A DNA stretch of 64,000 nt from Paralichthys olivaceus (taxonomy: Eukaryota; Chordata; Actinopteri; Pleuronectiformes; Paralichthyidae), in the NCBI RefSeq assembly GCF_024713975.1, contig NC_091095.1:8075501-8139500 (forward strand). Direction: 5' to 3'. The notes beneath the pieces were generated by a model. That model had not been told where the DNA came from. It made no database searches and was given only the letters and a program-made list of their open reading frames with translations. Of this stretch, positions 29,101 to 41,600 are shown piece by piece. The translations under genes were made by a program, and so were the position numbers. Position 1 is the stretch's first letter. Each line of letters begins with the position of its first letter.

Positions 29101-32100
29101 TTTCTCTAGCAGCCTCCGCCCCTCCTCCGAAACGAAGCTCTGCAGCCACGACAGGCCTTTATTTGATTGTCAGTCATTACCAGCAACTGTGACATCTGCT
29201 CCTCAGGAAGAGGCACAGAGAGAAATGAAGCGAGTCACTGAACTGACCAACCACTAGAACACATCCTTTTATAATATGTGAGATGACTGATGAGTTCCTA
29301 CTGAATTTCTTTCTTTCTTTCTGTTTGTTCAGGCTGTGACTGAAGGTTAGCATAGCATGTAAACACCAACATTACTGTAGAGACTACACTGCGCTACAAA
29401 GACAACATGCAATAGCAGAAAAATCAGTTGGGGTTCAGTTAAAAACCTGAATCAGATTTTCTGACATTTTACATTCTCAAAGTAATTATAACATTGTCTA
29501 ATGTATGCTATTTAAGGGGGCAGAAGAACTGCATGGGAAATTGATAAAAACTATTAAAAAAGAGGATAATTTACTCATATTTTGTGGTTTTGTGGAATTA
29601 AAAATTCATATTTATTAAGTTTTTGTGTGTAACATAAATTAGATGAAAGCTAAATATTTTATCATCAGGGAGAAATCATGCGATTTCATTGCTTAAACTT
29701 TGTTTGAATCACAAATTCAAAATGTATTTTGTACAGATTAATTTACTAAACTATTTGATTAATACAAATGTACAGAGGGGCTGTAGTAAAACTTTTGTAG
29801 CTTCTATGTTTTTCATTATATTATCACATTTCAGGATATTTATGTACACTGCATAATTATTTGAATAATGGAAAGCATTTCCATTGTAGAACTGACCACT
29901 GTAAGGAATCTACACTGAGAGTCTTATCAATATTTCTAGCAGGGTTGTGAATCATTTGAATCACAACTGCATAAAATCTTTCAGATTTTAAAAGGCAAAA
30001 TGGTTGCGGACTGATTGATGTGTGAGTTGTTCACAAATAAGGAACCAGGTTTCTATCAAATCTATGTAAAGCAGTAACCCTGCACAAACTGGACTTTCAG
30101 TTCTGCAAAATACCCAAAATGATTTCATTGTTTAAAATAATCTGCTGTCAAAGAGTTACCAGTTTCAAATAAGCATCTGGCTGATATCCAGAGAGAACAT
30201 ACAGAGGTGGGTGAGGAGGAAACTTTTATCTCAGTTTCCTGCTCGGCGTAGATATGATCATGCATCAAACTAGTTTCATGACGTCTGTCTGGCCAGCTGA
30301 TTTTCAATTCATTCGCAGTAACTGTAACTCAGTCGCCTGAACAAGAACACACAGTGTCAGTGATGTGAAGCAAATGAAACCAGGCCCAGTGTTCAGTTGC
30401 AGCAGCAGTTTCAAACATGCAGGTGCAGTTAAAGTTGTAGCACCTTTAAGAGCTGCGGTTAAGGCTGCATTAATCTCAATGGGATTCACAATGAATAACT
30501 AACTGCACGATTAATAATTAACATAAGTGTTGGGGCTGAAGAATCATCTCACCACAAAGTCCACTTTTTCAGTTTGTCTGGGGCTTTCAACTGTTTCTCA
30601 TGATCCTGTTCATTGGTCAAATAATTAACATTAAGGGTTAGTGTGAAGCAATGATTTTCCGCGTTTATCCTTGTATTGTGTCTACCTGAGGGAAATGTTC
30701 TGCCTCTAATGATAAGTTATTTTGTTGTATAAATGTAAAATACTCACAAATACAACAGCAACTACACAAACTGCTGCTGTTGAGTCTTTCCCTGCAGGTA
30801 GTGTCCATCTGCACATCACGACTGTTGCTGCTATAATATTTCTTGCCTGTAGGTGGCTGTAGGTAGGCTGGCATGCATTGAGCTGGTCTTTGAGTAAGTT
30901 AGCTGATAAGTTTTGTTAGCATCTTTGAATCTATAATGAAAAGATGATGACTAGTCAAAGATTCTGTCATTATTTTGTCACCTCAGTAAACTTTCTCTGA
31001 AAAACTATGAAACACTGAGGCTCTGTGTTTCTTTAAGATGTAACACGACCGATGAGAAGCTGTTTCTGTAAAACATTTGTTTTTGAATACAACTTAAGCT
31101 CTGATTTAATTTTTTCTCTTCACTGTGTTTGATGACTGTGTTTCTGAATGGGAGTTGTTGGTTATTTGAGTATAAAGAGAACTTTCCAGAACTGACCAGT
31201 GTTTGTGCAGCAGCTGGTGGTGATTTCCCAGCGAGAGCCACGACCAGAATCAAAGCGTTGACCGCCATCTGGTGATATTTGACTGAACCAGTAAAACGTG
31301 ATTGGATGGAGGTACTGTTCGCTCTCTGGTTATCTCATGCTGCGTTAAGGCCTCAGAACAGAACCCACATACAAAGCCTGATTTACTTCCTAACGTCGGT
31401 AGGAATGAGGCTGCTTTGCATCAGGGGTCGTGGGTGGGGTTGAGTAACAATCTTTAACAGCCAACAGTCCAGTGAAGTAACACGGGTTAAAGTTCAAAAA
31501 GCTAAATGATTGATCCACTTCAAAATCTACTTGTGAGGTGACACGGGTCTTCACGGTGGCAGATTTAACCTTTTATAAATCTAACTGCAGCGAGTGTTTA
31601 TGCAAACACTAAGACACAAGCGAGTGCTCAGCTGCAGCTATGATTATCTCTGATCATGTATTATCAAAAGCCCCAATTAAGCAAAATCTCAACAAAAAAA
31701 CAGTCAGAGGATCACAAGACATTCTCTGTGTTATCCTTAACGGATGGCGAGCCAGTCTCAAGAGGACCCTGCCCTTATCACAGCACAGGATAAGAAGCAC
31801 TTGGATCAGAATAAACACTAAGTCATGCAAAAACACAAAGCTAAAACTAAAAAGCGAAAGCACTGATGATACATCTATGATACAAGAAAAACAAAATAAC
31901 ATCACTTATGAGCCGAAATAATCGTCATCATCAGATTATGTCTTCTGACACCTGATTATCTGGTGTGAGTGTCTCCACAATAACAAGGATGAAGCGGATG
32001 CTCAAATCTTTTAAATCCTAGACAGGAAATCAAGAGTTGTCCTGCACGCTGACGGACCTTTATCTACAAACACATGCATGCATCTGACCTTAAGACAATC

Positions 32101-33499
32101 ACTCAACTAGAAGGCCAAGTCATAAAAAAGATAAAAACAGATCTTTCCACAGGGAAAGATGTTGAAAAGCATTACTCTGTCAAGTGTCATAGTAGACTGC
32201 GGGATATTATACAAAGCAATGAGCAAGGGGGTGGGGTGGGGGTGGGAGGGGAGTTCACCTGAGAACAATGGAAAACGTGATATTCACAAAAAACATCTGA
32301 ACCCTGAACGGCACCAGGAAGAATTGGTGTGGACGCCGCCCGGGCTCAGAAAGTCCAGCGTGTAACGAAAGGCTTCAGTTCATTTTCCCACCTGCTCAAC
32401 AGACCTTATTTGTACAAACAGCCACTTTGAACATATACCTGCATACAGCCGCTTGACAATATACCTGCATGATTGGCATAGATATGTATAGAACTGGCCT
32501 TATGTCAACAAACAGGTGAGGGGGGTGGGTTTAGATATCGTGCTGTTTCAGGAAGAGCAACCACAACAACTGCATGAATTCAGTAAGGGCCATCAGCCAC
32601 GTAGCATTCCCGCTAACTAGCCACTGCATTAATTCTCTTGTCGTAATCAATAATGGACCAAATATATTCAAAAGTCGACCAATATCCTTGCAGATTCTTA
32701 TGATTGAGGTGTTTTTAAATTTGCTTTTCCCTGGAGAATCTGTGGCATAGATATGACGTGTGTCTCTACACAACACAAGTGCACCAGACGTGCTCTTCCA
32801 CATAGATATCCAAACTGGCTGCCATGTGAATAAGGTTATAAGGTTTTACACAAAATGAGGTCACAGCGGTACATTGTTATAGGCCCTGAAGAAACAACAT
32901 ATACCTTTAAAGCTTTTCTGATTAAAAATAGAAGATATTCATATTTTTTTTTATATAGAATTCTAAATATATATACTTTTTTTTTCCTGCAGTGAGAGAA
33001 TTGTTAAGATTTAAATGATAAACACAATAGAGAATAACAATAATGATAATAATGACAATGAAAAGATAAAATTAAATAAAAAAAATCTCTCCCCTAGAGG
33101 ATCAAACATTACTGTCAGTCAGTAGCTGTGTTTGTGTGTGTAAACAGTGCATTGCCCTTCCTGGTTATTACCTTCTCTTTTGTTCTCCGATAATCTGTAC
33201 ATTTATGCAGAAATAAATAATTCACAAGTTGTGCATTGCTTAGCATATACTGACTCTCAGTGGGGATAATTTTCTTTCAAAATTACTTTGGCTACGAAGA
33301 ACAAAAGAGGTGAGTTTGTGAGAGAAAACCTGAGATAGTGTACTTCAAGTGATCCGAGTTTCAGTTGGTGTCTTGTGTACGGTGTATGGGTCTTCTCTTT
33401 TTTGGCATAGATGATGTAGAAAATGAGGTTGGTTTTTGGCTTTACTTAGCGTGGTAATTTTAAAAAAAAGAGTAGAGGGGAAAGGCTGAGGGGGGTTTG
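26121..33499. other. 3' UTR and/or downstream flank of arid3a
   Basis: No further coding exon found. The arid3a 3' UTR begins at 33499. An AU-rich element-like TTATTTATT (minus strand) lies near 33210-33220. Candidate AATAAA hexamers on the minus strand occur at 29611-29616, 29158-29163, about 26934 and about 26494, so the UTR end is not resolved. Simple repeats: (CAA)n at 27956-27978 and (GA)n at 28889-28926. The 185-residue frame at 27854-28411 crosses the (CAA)n and is not gene-like. Confidence 0.45.
32227..32251 (+). other. Potential G-quadruplex sequence
   Basis: Four runs of G (lengths about 5, 4, 5 and 3) followed by another of 4, separated by single T or A, on the plus strand. This meets the usual G4 pattern with one-base loops. 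It may lie in the arid3a 3' UTR, where the transcript would carry the C-rich strand. Confidence 0.6.
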
Positions 33500-36400
33500 T
33501 TAAGACAACGGGTTGTTGGACTTTGAGGTAGGTGTGTTCTGCTGCTGCTGAGGGCCGATGGCGGACAATCCAGCTCCAGATGAGGCTGAGCCTGCTGCCT
33601 GAGCAAAAAGAACGCCTAGAACGGAAAGGACACAAGCAGCACAGAAATTAAAGTTAGAATACAGAGGGATCCAAATTAATGTCATATCTCCTGAAAAAGA
33701 AGCTTGAGCTGCTTTCACACATGAACTCGGGAAAATGTCCAGAACATTGCGTCTGGACATTTTCCTGAAATTGCCTTTTAAATACAAATGACTGATCAAC
33801 TTCAGAATTAGTCTGCAACTCTACATTTCTTAATTCTTTAAGCAAAAATTATTTGGTTCCAGCTTCTCAACTGTGAGGATGTGCTGTTTTTATGTTTGTG
33901 ACTGTTACTGCACATAGACACGGATGTTGGCCCTTATCACTAAGAGCTCTAGAGTCTCTTTGTCTTCCCCAGTTGACACACAGTACATTCGAAACATTTC
34001 AGGAGAATGTCCAGAGTTCAGTGAAACTAGCTCGGAACGCTTGAAAGTAACTGCACGTGACTGTTGTTCAACAAGAAGCTGTTCATTTACTTATCATTGG
34101 TTTATCTGTAATCCCTGAGCAGTTGTTACAAAGTCACCCTTAAAAAAAAGTCACATCCTGTGACAGGACAGCGACACTCACCAGTGTACACCACTCCGTT
34201 CAGCTCCACTGACATGCTGATGCTGCTCGTGCCATTTGTGGTGAGGTTCAGGGCTGAGTCCTGCCTGCTCTCTGTTAGAGAGACAAACAGAAAGTAGAGC
34301 TGACCAATCTTTTTACTCACACTAGTTTTCTTTCATATAAACATTGTGCAAATTGCCTTTTTAACAATTTTCCAAAGTTGACTCTTCCATTAATTTATCA
34401 TATAAATTCCACACAATTCTCTCTCAGACAATCCACTTGTGTGTGAATTTTGCTGAAACGTCACCTGGATAATCAGTGATGAAGAAACAGTTTGCATGTT
34501 CAATCAGATAGAGATAAGATCAAAGTGCACAGCTGCATTAGAGAATCCCCACGCAGAAAAACACACACATTTTCAGTATGAGTTTGTGCATGAATGGCAC
34601 TTCTATGAACTAAACAGGTCAACCTATAGGCCCGCTATAAGTTACTTCCTGCTGGTGTGGTTTGTAGCAGGATTACAAGAAAGTTTCAAGATACTAGCTG
34701 CCAGGAAGAGGGAGAATTTGTCAAATTCAGCTCATATAAACTCTGGAGGATAATGATGAAATATAAAATCCACAATGATGCTCACAGCAGACATGATGTA
34801 GTAAAACTAGTGTGTAGAGTATTTTCTTAGCTGGTTGAGATCCCTAATAAATGACCCTCAACATAAGAGCATAGTGGAAAATACCACAGCACAGAAACTG
34901 ATCTGATAAAGGTTGTAAATAATCCAAGAGCAGATTTTTGTTCATCATAAGAAGGAAGAACATATTCGGTGTTGATCCTTCATTTGATATGAGAACATGA
35001 AAATCGAATGTAGTTGTTTTGTTCTCCTCGTATTAGCTGATTGTAAAACTCCCCAGTGTGTTCAGTACCTTGGTTATTGATTCGGATGTTCATGGGTATC
35101 TGGGCAGTCATGGCCAGAAGGTTGTGTTGCAGCGCTCTCTGCAGAAGTCGGTGGTGATCCTCAGGCGGCAGCGCCATCTTCTTCTCCGGAGGCTCGCCAG
35201 CCTCCAGCTTGTCCCTCAGATGCTCCAGAGCTGCCACCTGAGCAGCCATTGCTGCCTGAGCTGCCGCTGCCTGCACAGCAGTCATCGAGTGACCAGCCAA
35301 GGCCCCCACTGGCAAACGAGACAAACCGACCCCTGGCAGCAGGTGGCCTCCATCTTCTTTTGGTCAGAGAGCACAGGGAGGGAAAGAAGGTGGAACTGAG
35401 TATGATGGGATATCAATATAAATTGTGTTCTTCTCTGGCGACTATGACAGAAAAACTGTTCATCTAAGATGCACATGATGTTAGTGTTGTATCACAGTTT
35501 AAGATCTGACAGCAATTCCATTTATTCATTCATATTAATATGCAGAAATTAATATTTTAGCCTCCTCCTGAAAAATACTGTTAACTAGGGGTTTGTGGTT
35601 TAGCTTGTTGAGGCAATAATAATATTGGACAGGTGCTGGTCATGTGATTGAAGTTAGGTGTGCTGGAAACCCACCCAGCATGCACTGAGGCAATCGTTTC
35701 GTGCCACATTTTATGTGTTCCTTTATTTTTATGGGTGTTATTATGTTGTGCTCCACGATTTCTACCCTTTGAACCCTGTTACATCAGTTATCACCAGTCA
35801 GGGTCGTTAGATCACAAGTGATGGTGCATGAATGGAGAAGATCTCACTGATGGACATGTAAGATTTACAGTGATATAAAGAAGAGTGAATAAACATAATT
35901 CTGCTATGAAAACTTCACTTCATAATTTTTTTTAAAGATCAATTTGTCTTTTCTTACAGAATCTCAAATAATATTCAGATTTGTTTTTAGTGGAAAAACG
36001 TATATTTTACTTATTACTTCATCACGTTTGAGTATAGAAAATCGGATACAATTTATGTCTAAATCAGAATTTTTATCAAAATTCTTTCCTTGTATCTCCA
36101 GAAAAACGAGACATTTGAATCTGAAAAAATAACGGCTAACTGTGCATGAGCCGGTACATTTGCAGGATTGGGCTTCAGGTCTTGTTCATATGACAACAGC
36201 ACCAAATTCCAGACTTCTGGACCCTGAACATCTCCGTTAACCATGAATAAAGAACATGGCCCTGGTGGGTTTTATCATTAACACAATATTCAACTGTAAT
36301 GTTGAGGACAATCCATCTACTCGTTGTATTTGTCATTTCTGGACTATGTGTTTGACGTTTTGCAAAAACAAATCAAAATCTTCAGCCATTAAAACTTCTG

Positions 36401-38570
36401 ACCAACATGACCCAGCTAATATAACAATTATCAGCAGTATAATAAACAAATGGCACCTTTCTTGATCTTCTGGATAGGCGTCAGTGAGGCGCCATTGGTG
36501 CCCATAGTCAGGCCCACACTGGACGTCGGGAGCTTCGGCGAGGAAAGCATGGTGGGCGTCCCGTTGGGCGAGTAGGTGAAGAGGGAGCTTCCAAAGCTCT
36601 GTCGTCGCCCCTCCCGCCGATTGCTGTCAATGGCTGCCTGGAGCTCATTGGGGTTGCTCAGACCCCTCTTATCACATTCATACGGGTACAGGTACTTCAT
36701 GTATCTGAGAGGAACACAATGGATTTATTCACACAGTGATGACCTGAGCTCAGTCTATGAAACTTTGAATACAACTTTTTGAGAGTGGAGTTAGATATGG
36801 ACAGTGAAACCTGACAGCTCCTTATCATGAAATCAATTGATTAGCTTTGTATGACTGGTGTGTGAGGATGTGTGTGAATGTGTGTGTACTGACTGTGTGC
36901 GGAGGGTGAAGGCTGCACTGGTGATTGAGGTAGGCAGGTTGAGTCCCTTGGTGATTTCCCTCCACAGCTTCTTGTTGATCACCTCCACCAGGCCGCCCTT
37001 CTCTGTCACCAGCCTGTAGAGCATGTGGAGATCCAGGACCTGTTTGGCCATGATGGGAATACGATTCACTGGCGTTCCTAAAACAACACACACACACAAG
37101 CACACAGATGGGAAACGTCAACAGAGATATAAAAAAACACATTATGTTATAACATGAGACTGCACTCTTGCATGGACAGTGGCAGCAGAGACAAAAGACA
37201 AGTAGAATGTTGAATTAGATTAATCAATATTCCGCTGACCAATGGATGGATTGTAAATAACTGAAACCCTTCACAGACATGTGCCATCAACACTGAATGT
37301 AATAAAGCATGTCTGTTTGTTTAATAGCTGGTAGGTTTTAAAACTCTTTTTATTGACAAAGCAGATCTCTGCATGAATTGTATCATTTAAATCACAAGTT
37401 AATTTTCTTATCTGTGCTGTAACATCGTCGATAATCATATTCATAGAATGAGATCATATCTGCAGTTATTTTTTCCGATATGAAAACTTTTATTTTACAG
37501 ATTAAACAATGCAGAAAAGATGTGCATTCATGTTTACATAAAAAATCTATATTATTTTCAACTTCTATCTATTTGGTTGCATTGGTATATTTTCTTTTAA
37601 TTTATAGTTGTTTGGAATGACAATTTTTGGTTGAACTGTTAAATACCAAGCGTCGACTATATAGCTTTGTTATAAGGTTTTAATAATGTTAACTTAGGAA
37701 ACAATATATATTGGCTGATATGTCAATATTGGACATTTCTTACTCCCTAAAATCTGTATTTGCATCGGCCCCCAAAATCAGTATCAGTCAGGCTTTAATT
37801 TTAACTTTATATTATCTTTCAATTTTTACAAATGTAATAAAATATTGTTTAAATATGGTTTTTCCGACTATGTTCTAACCAGTATTTGTCTAACATGACA
37901 AAACCTGACCGGGCTGGTTTCTTGTCTTTAAAATGGGGGTGATATGAGTGCAGATAAATAAAATTCTATAAACTGTAATATGTAATAAAACACCTTAGGA
38001 CAACATCAGTCTGTACTTACACTTTTATATTAATCCATGACAAATTATTTTCCCAGCAGAGAAAAATTAAGCTGTTAATACTGTGATCATCATATTTCAT
38101 GACTTCAAATAATGAGTGATCCCACATACAGTCCTCGGGCCCCACATGTAACATAAAGTATGATTATTCCTTCATTTGCCTTTTAAGGAGCAATGCATTT
38201 ATGAATATGGCCTGCAGATGGCGCTCTCAGATTCTCACAGAGGACTTGGGAGACCCGCCCATTGTTGGTGGCTCTGACAGTGAAAACATCTAGTGCTGGT
38301 TTTTCAGTTGTGAGCACATGCCTGTTGTCTCACGCCTTCTGATCTGATTACATCAGCCATGACTCCCCTAACTCTTCTTGGGATTTATGAGAGAATCAGC
38401 TGGAATGAGCTACTGGCCATTAATGTACCAAATACACGAAAATACAACGTTACACAATCCACGTCTCCCTAAGTGTGACAATAAGCATGCAGTTTTGGGG
38501 TTGTGTGTGTGTGTGTGTGTGTGTGTGTCATCAGTGTGAAGATCCTGCACAGCGGCTGAGTCAGAGTTTC

Positions 38571-38616
<46 letters not shown>

Positions 38617-41600
38617 TGGTAAAAGAAGTATGGGCAGGGCCATATGGACATGCAACAGGAAGGGTGGGTAAACCAATCCCATTCCCAGGCATTAATATGA
38701 TGTGTTCCCTCTAGTTATAGCCTGAGAACGACAAGGGGCTGCAAGACCATAAAGCAATCATCTCCAAAATGAATGAAGACCCCCACCCCTCTGTGTGTAA
38801 TATGAGAAGACAGCAGTGTGTCGTATGTCAGGGAGAGAGGGGGGGAGATCATCCTCTCTATATCCAAGTATTAAAAGCCTCTATATGACACAATGAGGAG
38901 ATATAATATGACACGATAGGAAACTGAATGGAAAGAGGAAGAAGTGTTCATGGAAGTAAAAACATACATGCTCAGTTACAAACCTCTTTTTTGCATGAAG
39001 CTGAAGAGGTCATCCAGGAACTCCTTTCTCTTTGGGTCTCCGTCCAGTTCATACAGCTGCGAAGTAGAAGAGGAGGGAAACTCATGACGACAAGTGATGT
39101 TTTCATGTCTACCATGTTTGAGATCTGACATTGGAAAACCAAAACCAGCACAGCTCTCACATGTGCTATGACATCAAGATGCTCACACTAAATATAATAA
39201 TAAGATCTGGCCACTTTTAAATGGACAGAGACCAAACAGCTGCCTCCTTCTGATCACCAGAGGATGACCGAAGGGGAAATAGAGAAATGCAGTGGACCAG
39301 TCTGGCCTGATGAGAACCTGATGTGGGTCCAGCTGCTAGCAGGGCCCCAGGATCTGGAAAGTTCAGTGAAAGTTAGCAGTAAAAATTGGGGCACCCACTC
39401 GGGGGAGTACAGTGAGACCATTGAGCCCATGGTTTTTTTTCCAGCCCAGTTTGCCAGTGTGATAGTGAAATCTCTCCTTCGATGCATTTCTAATGCGTCA
39501 CACACTTCGATCTAACAGTTACTTGTGTGCTGCATAAAGGTTTTACCAAGTACACCTCATCCATTTGAGGTCGTGCAGTTTCACCATGTGTTATAAAAAA
39601 TGGGAGGTTGTGAAACACAATGTACCTGAGCGAGCATCAAACCAAACCACAGAGTATCGAACCAAGACAACTGACACAACAGCCCACAGCGAGCAAGCAG
39701 GCCATTACTAACCCACCCACACCCATACACACCCCCCCCACACACACACACTGACTGAAAGTCAAACAGGACGTCTAGTAGAAGAAACTATATCTTCATT
39801 TGACATTTGGGATTTGCATACAGGGATTATTCCTTAGTCTCGAAACACTGAAGTTACTCTGCCACCTCATCTATGAAAGAGACTGATACGATGTTCTCCG
39901 CCCACCTACAGGATGAGTTGACAGAAAAAACAGTAGAAGATTTCTGTATTTACTTTAGGCGCCAGCTCAAAGCAAATTAAAATGAAAGGCTCCTCCAGAT
40001 GAAGTTTGGTGACAGTCATGGTTTCTAACGACCAACAGACTGTCCCTCATTGTGGCATTCAGCCCTCATTAGTGATGCCAAGCTGCTATAAGATCTTATT
40101 ATCTAGTGGGTGGGGACTGTTAAACTAAAGAGGGCTGAGGTGGACGGGATGGTGGGGGGGGGGGGGGGGGGGGGGGGGGGCGTCAGTAACGTACAGGACT
40201 GTTAGAGGCAAGGGGGAGTTTTAATTACAGGATGCATGCGTTTCGTGAAGTGCCGCACCATAAATCCCGGAAATTACCCCTCCCAACTCCCATCCCCCAA
40301 TGTTGCTTTATTCCCCCTCTATCCCTTTCTGTCCTAAACATACAAACATCTCCTCTGGTGGGTGCGCTATCAACTGAGGTCCAATGCTCCAAGTTATTTC
40401 CAGAAGTGTGACTGCACCTTTACAGAGTCGACCGTGTTAACACACTCTCAGTGTCTGTCTTACGAATGCATTTACAACTGGAGGAATCATTCAGTATTCT
40501 CTGTTAAGTTTTTTTAATCAGTGAACATGCAACAACAATCTAAATTGGTTTCCATCATTTTGTTTTACTGTAAAAGGTTTATTGCTACATCTCATATCAT
40601 CATATCAAAGTGTCTGTATTTAGGATTTTGTCCAGGTTTTTGTGAACAATATAATTTGTAGCCTAAACAGCCTAATACAATCGAACAATTTGGCTGACTG
40701 GTCTAATATTTAATTTCATCACTCCGGTATTTCTATGTAATTCCAGCTCAAGGAAATTTGAGCCACAGAGGACGACAAATAATGGTACAATTATTTAACT
40801 TCGCCAGAAAGACTTTGATTCTACTCCCCAAGGGTTTGAAGCAAAGACATATATCAAATTAATTATCTGTAAATAAAGATGGATGTCGTTGTCTCCACTT
40901 CATCCCACTAATCAGAAATAGAGCTAAAATATCCTGGATACGAACGCTGCCCTGAAGACATAATTTGAGCAGCAGCGATTGGGGGATGGAGCCACAGTAG
41001 CGAGGTCACACTAATACACAAAGATGAGTTGATCAGCTGTCAATCATGACATTTCATGCTGTTTTCATGGAATCAATTAACCAATTAAAACCAAACATAC
41101 CAAAATTGAACACTTGAACAAACATAAGTGTGATAAGAACTACCTCACTAAAATGACAGAAACCTTCTGTAATTTAGAAATGTATATGACGTGTACTATG
41201 ACTTAGTTTAGTCTATGTTCCATCTGCTAACTTGGAGGAGGTGGCTTTTATGACGTGTTCTGCTTTGGATTCACTTTGGGGGAGCAATCATGTCGTCATT
41301 CTTCATATACAGTCTGTGGTTTGAAACCTAAAGAAGGTATGGAGTTCTCCCTTCTGCCATACAGAAGTCAGGCAGTCTTCACATCAAACAAGCAGGTGCC
41401 ATTTCAATTGTTGCTGTTTTCGGCGTTGACAGGAAATGCATAATGTGACTTATGGTAAAGAGGATGGTTTTCCAGTTCGGTTGTTGTTTCTGTGTTATCT
41501 CCGCCTCCAACCGTTGCAGTGAGGTCTTGAAGGTGCAGCTGCAGGTAACCTGTACGCTGCGGCTATTTGCTAATGCTACATTCAGTGTTTACTTCTGAGT

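Noticed and set aside
38512..38612. Regularly spaced repeats that might suggest an array
   Set aside because: Two dinucleotide microsatellites; there are no direct repeats with unique spacers, and CRISPR is not expected in a vertebrate genome.
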